NCBI GenBank assembly: GCA_035540915.1
Contig: DATLFQ010000161.1
Location: 1-25,352 of the forward strand
DNA from: DATLFQ01 sp035540915
GTDB taxonomy: Bacteria; Actinomycetota; Acidimicrobiia; Acidimicrobiales; GCA-2861595
Direction of reading: 5' to 3'
Length of the DNA stretch: 25,352 nucleotides
A program made the position numbers and the translations under genes. Of the stretch, positions 15,651 to 23,005 are shown one piece after another. The notes beneath the pieces are model-generated. The model searched no databases. It was given only the letters and a program-made list of their open reading frames with translations, and had not been told where the DNA came from. How positions within the stretch are numbered: the first letter of the stretch is position 1; each line of letters starts with the position of its first letter.

Positions 15651-17744
15651 TTACGGCGGGTCGACGGCGGCCAGGGCCCACCGCCAGTCCTGGCGGACCA
15701 GCCGGTCGGGCCGGCGGGTGAGCGTGCCCTCCGGCTGGCGGGCGTTGCCCCCATCGAACTCCCGGACCGGCACCGGACCGAGCAGCCGCTGCAGGAACTC
15801 GCCGGTGTCGGAGACCACGTGGAGCCGGCGGCCCTCGACAGCCCAGCGCCCGGCGAGGTCGGCCAGGGCGGCGCGGCCCACCGGGTGGGTGGCGCCCACC
15901 ACGGGTAGACGGCAGAACGATCGCAGCGTCGCCGGCAGGAGCAGCGCGGCCGCCTCGTCGGCCAGGGCCAGCACGGCGGCGTCGGGCCCCAGCGCGTCGC
16001 AGGTGTCCTCCACCGCATCAAGGGCGCCGGCCTGGAGCGACATGGCCCGCACGGGCGCGGAAGCCAGCAGGACGGGAACGGCGATCGCCGCCGATGCCGC
16101 CACGGCCGCTGTCGTCGCCACCGTGCGCCCCACCGCGGGTCGCCACCGCCGGAGCGCCGGCCCGATGCCCGCCGCCGCGCCCCACGCCAGTGCCACGACG
16201 AGCGGCAGGGTGGCCGGCACGAGCCGGCGCATGACCCACAGCTGGTCGGGCGTCGTGCGGGCCCGCCAGACGAACGCCGCCGTCGGCAGGGCGGCGAGCC
16301 CGAGGACGAGGAGTAGCCGGCGGGACGGGTCGCGCCCCACGACACAGGCCCGCACCGCCATAGCCAGACCGAGCACGGCCAGCACCAGCCCGGTCGGGCC
16401 GAGGTACCAGGCGAGCCAGGCGACCGAGTCCTCGAAGTAGCGCCGGGTCGGGTCCACCTCCAGGCCGCCGGCCCGCTGCAGCGCTTCGACGAGGAGCGAG
16501 GGCTCCGCCTCCCGGGTCGTCTCCACCAGCGGGCGGACCCACCACAGGGCAGCGACCACCATCACCACCGAACCGGCGGCCAGCGGGCCGGCCGTACGGC
16601 GCCACGGCCGGGTCGCCCCGGGGCCGTCGGCCTCTCGGCTCAGCTCGCGGCGGACGGCGACGAGGTACCAGGCGGCCGCCCCGACCCAGACGGCCCCGAC
16701 CACTGCCAGCTGCGACAGCACCTCGCTGCGGTGCAGCCGGAGGTAGGGCCCGGCGGGGCCGGCGGCGTCGGCGGCCACCGCCACCGCCGCCAGGGCGACC
16801 CCGGCCGCGACCCACGCCGCCTCCAGTCCGGGACGGCGGTTCTCTCGCCGGGCCACCACGGCCCGGGCGGCCAACCAGGCGGCCAGGCCGGCCAGCGCCA
16901 TCACGCCGTCCACGCGCGCCGCCACGACGGCTCCGGCGACGGCACCGGCCATCACCAGCGACCGGGCCGGTCCTCGCTCGGCGGCCAGCAACAGGAGGGC
17001 GGCCGCACCCAGGAGCAGGAGCTGGGCCAGGGGCTCGCTGAACGGCCCCCGCGCCATGTAGGCCTGCGGGGCAAGGGCGGCCAACGACACCGCCGCACCC
17101 GCCGCCGCCCAGCCGGGCAGGAAGCGGGCGGCCACCACGAACAGGCACAGCGCGGCCAGCCCGGACAGCAGCGCAGTCAAGCCGAACATGGCACCGGGGC
17201 CGCCGACCCAGCGGGCCGCGGCCAGGGCGACGTGGGCCCCGTGCATGAACTGCGGAGCGACCCGGTCGCCGTCGGCGAACCAGCCCTGGGCGGTGGCCGC
17301 GCTGGCGAAGTCCACCTCGCCGAACGGGCCGGGGGCGGCGGGCATGTCCAGACGGCCCTCGTCGGCCAGCCACTGCGCCGCCGTGACCACCGCGCCGGGG
17401 TCCCGGTCGGTCAACACCCACTGGCCGGTGCCGGCCAGATTGAGGGCGGTCAACAGCGCCACACCGGCCAGGGCCGCCGCCGCCGCGGCGTGGGCCGCCG
17501 GGGCCGCACCCGCGGAGCCCTCCGGCTGCCGGACCGCCGGCCAGACGGCCCAGCCGGCGAGCAGGGCGCCGGCGATCATGGCCGGCGCCGCGACCACGGG
17601 CCGGAACGCGCCCAGCGCGGCCAGGACCAGTCCCGGGAGCAGCGCCCCCGCGATCGCGGCGACGGCCAGCAGCACCGGCACGGCCAGCCAGCCCGCCACC
17701 GCCGGCCCGGCGTCAGGACCGGGCCGGTCCGAAGGGGCGGCCAT
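15651..17744 (-). CDS. Large polytopic membrane protein, glycosyltransferase-like (GT39/GT-C fold)
   Basis: 697 residues from ATG 17744. Roughly a dozen hydrophobic segments are spread over residues 15-560, followed by an extracytoplasmic C-terminal domain of about 130 residues (DAVEDTCDALGPDAAVLALADE onward). The first large loop has LTDRDPGAVVTAAQWLADEG. An Asp-containing motif in this loop is the usual catalytic site of GT-C mannosyl- and arabinosyltransferases using polyprenyl-phosphate sugars. The motif ARGPFSEPLAQLLLLG and the segment RARTTPDQLWVMRRLVPATLP also fit. Donor and acceptor are unknown. The gene is divergent from a membrane protein gene, with start codons only 22 bases apart. 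GT39-like is the best guess. Confidence 0.7.
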   Translation of the reverse strand: MAAPSDRPGPDAGPAVAGWLAVPVLLAVAAIAGALLPGLVLAALGAFRPVVAAPAMIAGALLAGWAVWPAVRQPEGSAGAAPAAHAAAAAALAGVALLTALNLAGTGQWVLTDRDPGAVVTAAQWLADEGRLDMPAAPGPFGEVDFASAATAQGWFADGDRVAPQFMHGAHVALAAARWVGGPGAMFGLTALLSGLAALCLFVVAARFLPGWAAAGAAVSLAALAPQAYMARGPFSEPLAQLLLLGAAALLLLAAERGPARSLVMAGAVAGAVVAARVDGVMALAGLAAWLAARAVVARRENRRPGLEAAWVAAGVALAAVAVAADAAGPAGPYLRLHRSEVLSQLAVVGAVWVGAAAWYLVAVRRELSREADGPGATRPWRRTAGPLAAGSVVMVVAALWWVRPLVETTREAEPSLLVEALQRAGGLEVDPTRRYFEDSVAWLAWYLGPTGLVLAVLGLAMAVRACVVGRDPSRRLLLVLGLAALPTAAFVWRARTTPDQLWVMRRLVPATLPLVVALAWGAAAGIGPALRRWRPAVGRTVATTAAVAASAAIAVPVLLASAPVRAMSLQAGALDAVEDTCDALGPDAAVLALADEAAALLLPATLRSFCRLPVVGATHPVGRAALADLAGRWAVEGRRLHVVSDTGEFLQRLLGPVPVREFDGGNARQPEGTLTRRPDRLVRQDWRWALAAVDPP

Positions 17745-17754
17745 GTCGGGTCGA

Positions 17755-17761
17755 TACGTTA
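17755..17761. promoter_or_regulatory. Bidirectional -10 element TACGTTA between divergent membrane-protein genes
   Basis: Plus strand: TACGTT (17755-17760), six bases, GTG 17767, the layout of a leaderless promoter. Minus strand: TAACGT (17761-17756), 11 bases, ATG 17744. The two hexamers share five base pairs, so the genes probably compete for one RNA polymerase site. Confidence 0.45.
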
Positions 17762-17766
17762 CGGGA

Positions 17767-18711
17767 GTGAAAGCGGCGCCAGCACGCACACGGGCACGGT
17801 CGTGGACCGTCGTGCGCTGGGTCGCCGCTGCTGCGGTGCTCACCGGCCTGGGGATCGCCGCCGCCCGCAACCTCGAGGAGCTGCGCGACGTGGACCTCGA
17901 GGTGCGGCCCGGGTGGTTGGCCGCCGCCCTTCCGCTGACCGCGTTCGCCAGCGTGGCGCTGCCCCGTGCGTGGCACCGCACGGTGCTGGCCCTGGGCGGG
18001 CGCCTGGCCGTGGCCGCCGGCGTGCGCATCTGGTGGCAGTCCCAGGCCGCCCGCTTCGTGGTGACCATGGTGGGCACGGCCGCCGGCCGGGCGGCCATGG
18101 CCGCGCGGGAGGGCGTCCGGCTCCAGGTGGCGGCGGCTGCACAGGTCCTGGAGCTGCTGCTGCTTATCGGGTGGTCGGTGCTCCTCGGGGCCCTCCCTGG
18201 CAGCGGTGCCCCGGTGCCGGCCGGCCTGCGGGCTGCACTGCTGGTTGGTGCCGTCGCAGGGCTGGCAGCGCTCCCGTGGTCGGCGCGGCGGGCGTTGGAC
18301 CTGGTGCACCGCTACCGCCCGCAGGTCGAGGCCACCACGGTCGACCACGCCGGGCTGGTCGCGGCTACCGCCGCCTACGGGCTGAACGCCGTCCTGCGTT
18401 CCGGTGCCTTCGTGCTGGTGGCCGCCGGGCTGCTTCCCGTCGGCGGCGACGACGTGCTGCTGCTGGTGGCCGCATGGAACCTGGCAGCCGTGGCAGGCAT
18501 CATCGGCATCACACCGGCCGGCATCGGCGTGCGCGAGGGGGTGATGATCGCCCTCCTGCAGGACCGGTTCGGACTGGGCGGGGCGGCCGCGCTGGCTGCC
18601 GCCTGGCGGGCGTGGGAGCTGGCCTTCGAGGTGGCGAGCGTGGCGGCGGTGACCGCGGTCGGCCGCCGGCAGCGGTCCGGTGCCGCCGGCGCTCAGTCCT
18701 CGACCACGTAG
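17767..18711 (+). CDS. UPF0104/lysylphosphatidylglycerol synthase-like integral membrane protein
   Basis: 314 residues from GTG 17767; ATG 17743 in the same frame would add eight residues and would overlap the opposing start codon. About eight membrane segments are visible. GITPAGIGVREGVMIALL near residue 250 corresponds to the PGGLGxREG motif of the LPG synthase TM / UPF0104 family. The family covers flippase-like domains and proteins linked to glycan-lipid export. The gene lies between a GT-C-like gene and a GT4/FAD-protein pair, so a part in building or moving a lipid-linked glycan is plausible. Its last 19 bases overlap the end of the opposing FAD protein gene. Confidence 0.8.
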   Translation: MKAAPARTRARSWTVVRWVAAAAVLTGLGIAAARNLEELRDVDLEVRPGWLAAALPLTAFASVALPRAWHRTVLALGGRLAVAAGVRIWWQSQAARFVVTMVGTAAGRAAMAAREGVRLQVAAAAQVLELLLLIGWSVLLGALPGSGAPVPAGLRAALLVGAVAGLAALPWSARRALDLVHRYRPQVEATTVDHAGLVAATAAYGLNAVLRSGAFVLVAAGLLPVGGDDVLLLVAAWNLAAVAGIIGITPAGIGVREGVMIALLQDRFGLGGAAALAAAWRAWELAFEVASVAAVTAVGRRQRSGAAGAQSSTT

Positions 18712-20090
18712 CCGCGGAACGACTCCCGCCGGCGGTCCCAGGCGGCCCGGTCGACGGTGCCGTCGGCCCCGACGACGGCGTCGGCCTCCCATCCCATGTG
18801 CAGGGCGTGGTGGGTGTTGTCGGGCGTGAACAGGCCCTGGCGGCCGAAGGTGAGGACCCGGGGCAGGCCGGCCGTCCACGCCTCGACCCGGGTCAGGTCG
18901 TCGGCGTAGGTGCCGCCGTAGAACGGATAACAGCGCGGAATGCGCCGAACCTCGGCGCCGACCAGGCCGGGCCAGCGGAACCCGTACGGCTCCAGCGTGC
19001 CCATCACGATGTCGGCCAGCCGCTCGGGTGACGCGGTCCACACATCGTCGCCCTCCCAGCAGGCCAGCTCGGCGCAGACCACCGTGACGCCGGCGGGGTC
19101 GTCGCCGTCGCGGAAGTTCTTCGGCTCGGACAGCCGGCTGACCGGGGTGGCCAGCTCCGGGAAGTAGTGGGCGTCGAAGTCGCTCAGCCGGTCGGCGTCG
19201 AGCACGAGGTAGGCGAGGACCATGGCCCGGTGGCGCAGCCGCCCGGCCGCCGCCCGCACCTCGTCGGGGGCGCCGGCCAGGCCGGCGAGGACCGGGACCG
19301 GGATGGTGGACAGCACGGTGGCCGCCCGGACGGTCGGCCCACCGGCGCTGCGTACCTCGACACCGCCCGGCGACACCTCCACGCCGGTCACCGCGGCCGA
19401 CAGCTCGATGGTGGCGCCAGCGTCGACCGCCGCGTCGGCGACGGCCTCGCTGATCTGGCCGAACCCCCGCCGCGGGTACAGGAACCGCCCGCCGTCGGGG
19501 CGGGCGGACCGGAGGGCCTTCTTCAGCACGGCCAGCCCGCTGCGGGCCGACACCCGGCGGTCGGCCAGCTCGGGCGACAGCTCGGTCGGGGCGACGCCCC
19601 ACAGCTTGGTCAGGTAGGGCAAGTAGAACTGCCGGGCCACCGTGGGGCCGAGGCGGGCGGCGATGACGTCGTGGGCACTGCCCGACGCAGGACGGCGCAC
19701 GGGGCCGAGCGCGGTGTCGAGAGCGATGCGGCCCACCAGCGGCTTGGGCATGGTGCGGGCCATGTCGCCCACCCGCAACGGGAAGCCGAGCCAGCGGCCA
19801 CCCAGCGCGATCCGGCCCCGGCGGGTCCGCGTCTGCAGGTCGTCACCGAGCAGCCGGCGCAGCTCGGCCATCAGGGTCGGCTCCACCACGGGATGCAGCC
19901 GGTGGCTCCCGCAGTCGACCCGGACCCCGGCGACCTCGAAGCTGCCGGCCATGCCCCCGACCCGGCCGCCCCGCTCGAGGACCACGACCCGCCGGCCCCG
20001 CTGGGCCAGGCGCAGCGCCGCCATCAGCCCGGCCGGTCCGGCGCCGAGGACGGCGACGTCGGCGTCGAGCCCCTGCGCGCCTGCCGTCAC
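18693..20090 (-). CDS. FAD-dependent amine-oxidase/protoporphyrinogen-oxidase-like protein
   Basis: 465 residues from GTG 20090, overlapping the glycosyltransferase stop by four bases (GTGA). The Rossmann start is VAVLGAGPAGLMAALRLA (GxGxxG 16-21), then E39 (VVVLERGGRVGGMAGS), as in flavin amine oxidases and UDP-galactopyranose mutase-like proteins. FYLPYLTKLWGVAPTELSPELADRRVS and the C-terminal FGRQGLFTPDNTHHALHMGWEAD are typical of the amine oxidase-like subgroup often found beside glycosyltransferases. The reaction is unknown; possible roles are sugar-nucleotide or polyprenyl modification. Being translationally coupled to the GT4 gene argues for a joint pathway. Confidence 0.85.
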   Translation of the reverse strand: MTAGAQGLDADVAVLGAGPAGLMAALRLAQRGRRVVVLERGGRVGGMAGSFEVAGVRVDCGSHRLHPVVEPTLMAELRRLLGDDLQTRTRRGRIALGGRWLGFPLRVGDMARTMPKPLVGRIALDTALGPVRRPASGSAHDVIAARLGPTVARQFYLPYLTKLWGVAPTELSPELADRRVSARSGLAVLKKALRSARPDGGRFLYPRRGFGQISEAVADAAVDAGATIELSAAVTGVEVSPGGVEVRSAGGPTVRAATVLSTIPVPVLAGLAGAPDEVRAAAGRLRHRAMVLAYLVLDADRLSDFDAHYFPELATPVSRLSEPKNFRDGDDPAGVTVVCAELACWEGDDVWTASPERLADIVMGTLEPYGFRWPGLVGAEVRRIPRCYPFYGGTYADDLTRVEAWTAGLPRVLTFGRQGLFTPDNTHHALHMGWEADAVVGADGTVDRAAWDRRRESFRGYVVED

Positions 20091-21235
20091 GCGGAGGGCA
20101 TCGGCGCGGGCGTGATGGCGTAGAGCCGGGCGAGCGCGTCCAGAACCGGGCCGTCGGCATGGGCGTCCACCGCCGCGGCGGCCGGGGGCACCAGGGGCAA
20201 GCTGCCGAGGGCCTCCGCCAGGGCGACCGGGTCGCCCGGCGGGACCAGCCGGCCGTCGGGCCCGTCGGCCACCACCTCAACCAGCCCGCCGGCCCGGCTG
20301 GCCACCACCGGGCGGCCGAGGGCGAGTGCCTCCAGTGCGAACAGCCCCAGGCCCTCGCTCCGGCTCGGGACGACCACCGCGTGGTGCTGCGCGGCCAGGG
20401 CGTGCAACTGCGCACGGGGGCACGGCGGCGAGAACGTCAACCGCTCGCCCAGGCCGAGCGCGGCGGCCTGGGCTCCGAGGCGGCCGCGCTCGGGGCCGTC
20501 GGTGACCAGGGTCAGGGACCAGGCGGCGGCCGCCGGCCGGGCCAGCGCCTCGAGCAGGACGTCGAAGCCCTTCTCCCGCGAGGCACGCCCGGCGGCCAGC
20601 GCCCGCAGCGGCGGCGGTGGGAGCGGCTGCGGCGACGGCATGGCACCGAGCGGGAGCCGGGCCACGCCGACCGCTCCGGCCGGCAGCCCGAGGGCCCGCT
20701 CCCCCGCCCGGGCCAACTGCGCGCTGACCGCGGCGACGGCGTCGGCCCGGCGCGCCACCACGCGGGCCAGCGGCCGGGCCCGCCCCGCCGCCAGCACCAC
20801 GTCGTTGCCGTGCAGCTGGACGACGACGCGAGGGCGGCGCCGCCGCGGGAGCATGGCGGCCAGCAGGCCCGACGGCAGGAGCCAGTGGGCGTGGACCACC
20901 TCGGGCCGGAAGCGCCGCACTTCGGCCGCCAGCGCGCCGACCATGGCGACGGCGAGCGACGGCACGAGGGCGGCATGCCAGGGCGAGCGGAGGGACGCGT
21001 GGCCACCGCCGCGGTAGGCCAGCACCTCGCAGCGGCCGGGCCCGTAGCGCGCCCGCCGGACCGGGACGCCGTCCAAAACCTGCCGCGCCGGCAGCCCGGC
21101 GTCGTGGGTGGTCACGACGGCGACGTCCCACCCGGCCGCCCGCTGCAGCCGGACCAGATCGAGCAGGAAGGGTGCGACCGCGTCGTCGGGCGTGCGAGGG
21201 AACGACGCCGACAGGTGCAGGACGCGGGGCACCAC
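20087..21235 (-). CDS. GT4-family glycosyltransferase
   Basis: 382 residues from GTG 21235 (a second GTG follows directly). The N-terminal domain has LHLSASFPRTPDDAVAPFL and VVHAHWLLPSGLLAA, the acceptor-side GT-B pattern. VVVQLHGNDVVLAA and AVAAVSAQLA follow. The donor domain has AAGRASREKGFDVLLEAL (about 215-231), LVTDGPERGRL and the EX7E motif E294-GLGLFAL-E302. GT4 enzymes are retaining and use nucleotide sugars; the sugar is unknown. The protein is cytosolic or peripheral. It is co-translated with the FAD protein. A duplicated GTGGCCGAG (21258-21266, 21272-21280) lies in the short gap upstream. Confidence 0.92.
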   Translation of the reverse strand: MVPRVLHLSASFPRTPDDAVAPFLLDLVRLQRAAGWDVAVVTTHDAGLPARQVLDGVPVRRARYGPGRCEVLAYRGGGHASLRSPWHAALVPSLAVAMVGALAAEVRRFRPEVVHAHWLLPSGLLAAMLPRRRRPRVVVQLHGNDVVLAAGRARPLARVVARRADAVAAVSAQLARAGERALGLPAGAVGVARLPLGAMPSPQPLPPPPLRALAAGRASREKGFDVLLEALARPAAAAWSLTLVTDGPERGRLGAQAAALGLGERLTFSPPCPRAQLHALAAQHHAVVVPSRSEGLGLFALEALALGRPVVASRAGGLVEVVADGPDGRLVPPGDPVALAEALGSLPLVPPAAAAVDAHADGPVLDALARLYAITPAPMPSA

Positions 21236-21283
21236 GGATCACTACCACAGTGCTCCGGTGGCCGAGTCGCCGTGGCCGAGCCC

Positions 21284-22945
21284 CTACCCCGTGCCGACCA
21301 CCGCCCGCTTGCGACAGCGGACGACCGTCCGCCCCCCCTTCTCGGTCACCTCGACGGCGTCGCTGAGGGCGGCGACCAGGTACAGCCCCCGGCCCCGCTC
21401 CTCCATCGGGTCGGGGTGGTCGACATCGGTCGACTCCATGCCAGGATGATCCCCGACCGGGTCCTCGACCTCCACCACCACGTCGTCGCCGTCCACCCGG
21501 GCCCGCAGCACGACCTCGCCCCCAGGCGCCGCCGCGACCGCGTTTGCGCACAGCTCGTCGGTTATGAGCAGCAAGTCGTCGATCACCGTCTGGTCGAGCG
21601 GCTCGCTGGTCAACCAGTCCGACAGGAGGTGGCGGGCGACGCCCACCGCGGCGGGGTGGGACCGGAAGCTGTGCGCGAAGGGCGCCAGGTGGCGGTGGGT
21701 GGCCACCCGGACCGTCGACCGGCGCCGCAGCACGAGCGCCACGGTGTCGTCCCGGCGCCGCCCGCCGGCGATCGCCCGGTGCACCAGCGCCCTGGCCATC
21801 TGCTCGGCCGGGTAGTCCGACACCTCCCGGCCGGCCCGCACCAGCGCGTCCAGGCCTGCCACGATGTCCTTGCCGGACTCGACGAGCCCGTCGGTGTAGA
21901 GCACGACGGTGTCCGACCGGCCCAGCACGACACACACCGGCGCCTCGCTGCCGGCGCCGGGCCACCCGATGGGCACGCCGGGCGCATGCACCAGCTCCCA
22001 GCCGCCGTCCGCCCGCAGCACCAGCGCCGGGGGATGGCCCCCGCCGGCCAGGGACAGCTCGCCGGTGCCCGGCCGGTACCGGCCGATCAGCACCGTGGCC
22101 ACCAGCTCGGGGTCCTGAGCGGTGAGGATCTCGTCGGCCCGGCGGACGATGGCGTCCAGCGGCAGGCCGTCCAGCGCGAGCAGGCGGAGCGCATGGCTGA
22201 CGGCGAGCGCGTCCTTGGTGGCCGCCACGCCCTTGCCCAGCACGTCGACCACGGCCAGGTGCAGGTCGCCGTCGGGAAGCGGGCGCCAGTCGTAGAGGTC
22301 GCCGCCGGTGGGCTCCTGCGGGTCGGCCGCCAGGTAGTAGACGCCCAGCTCGGTATCGGGCACCTGCGGCGTCCGCGGCCGGACCGCGTCCTGCAGCTGG
22401 TGGACGACCTCGCGCTGGGCGGCCTCGAGCTGGCGGAGCTGGCGCAGGGCGTCGTCGTGGTCCAGCGCGGCGCCCATGTGGACGGCCAGCGCCCGGGCAA
22501 CCGCCGAGGCCCGCCCGTCCATGGCCCCGGCCTCGTGCTTTCCCAGCACGACCGCGCCGTAGCGGTGGCCGTCGGCGCCGGTCACAGCCACCGCGTCCAC
22601 CTCGACCAGCGCGCCCAGGCGACCGACGGCGGCGACCGCCCGGTCACCCAGGACGGCGCGGATGTGGGCGCGGTGCGCGGTCCAGCCCTGGCCCGCTTCG
22701 CCCGTCACCACCGAGCGGGGCCTGGACGCCACCAGTTCGTCGTCGAAGGACACGTACACGCACACGTCGACCCCCGCTCCCCGAGCGGTGGCGGCGAGCA
22801 GCCACTCGAGCTTGGCCTCCAGCGGCAGGGTGCCGTGCAGCGTGCGGGCCATCTCGACGACCAGGTCCACATCCAGGTCGCCGGACCGGGCGATCATCCC
22901 GCCGGTCCCCCCGTTGCCTGCGTTCCCGCCGCCCATGCCCGGCAC
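21284..22945 (-). CDS. GAF-SpoIIE phosphatase-HATPase (RsbU/RsbW-like) signalling protein
   Basis: 553 residues from GTG 22945; ATG 22936 is an alternative with a GGGGGG site. After a Gly-rich start, residues about 30-165 look like a GAF sensor. A short helical linker (about 165-190) leads to the PP2C-type phosphatase with GGDLYDW (D216), VVDVLGKGVAA (D234), LSLAGGGHPPALVL, VLYTDGLVES (D352) and RRDDTVALVL (D399, D400). Residues about 415-545 are an anti-sigma-factor-type ATPase: ITDELCANAV (E464, N468), VEVEDPV and RGRGLYLVAALSD. Both activities of a partner-switching circuit therefore sit on one chain. No sigma factor or STAS antagonist gene lies nearby, so partners are encoded elsewhere. 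Confidence 0.93.
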   Translation of the reverse strand: MPGMGGGNAGNGGTGGMIARSGDLDVDLVVEMARTLHGTLPLEAKLEWLLAATARGAGVDVCVYVSFDDELVASRPRSVVTGEAGQGWTAHRAHIRAVLGDRAVAAVGRLGALVEVDAVAVTGADGHRYGAVVLGKHEAGAMDGRASAVARALAVHMGAALDHDDALRQLRQLEAAQREVVHQLQDAVRPRTPQVPDTELGVYYLAADPQEPTGGDLYDWRPLPDGDLHLAVVDVLGKGVAATKDALAVSHALRLLALDGLPLDAIVRRADEILTAQDPELVATVLIGRYRPGTGELSLAGGGHPPALVLRADGGWELVHAPGVPIGWPGAGSEAPVCVVLGRSDTVVLYTDGLVESGKDIVAGLDALVRAGREVSDYPAEQMARALVHRAIAGGRRRDDTVALVLRRRSTVRVATHRHLAPFAHSFRSHPAAVGVARHLLSDWLTSEPLDQTVIDDLLLITDELCANAVAAAPGGEVVLRARVDGDDVVVEVEDPVGDHPGMESTDVDHPDPMEERGRGLYLVAALSDAVEVTEKGGRTVVRCRKRAVVGTG

Positions 22946-22952
22946 CCCCCGA

Positions 22953-22958
22953 AGCGTA
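22953..22958 (-). promoter_or_regulatory. -10 (TACGCT) before the SpoIIE-type gene
   Basis: Minus-strand TACGCT, 7 nt, GTG 22945. It is identical in hexamer to the Fur-type gene promoter and supports the GTG as a leaderless start. Confidence 0.4.
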
Positions 22959-23005
22959 AGCCCCAGCGGTGCCCGCTTCCCACGGGCCCCGTTCGTGCCG
23001 CGAAC

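Noticed and set aside
16731..19031. Long plus-strand open frame across several genes
   Set aside because: A GC-bias artefact overlapping three recognisable genes; no domain character.
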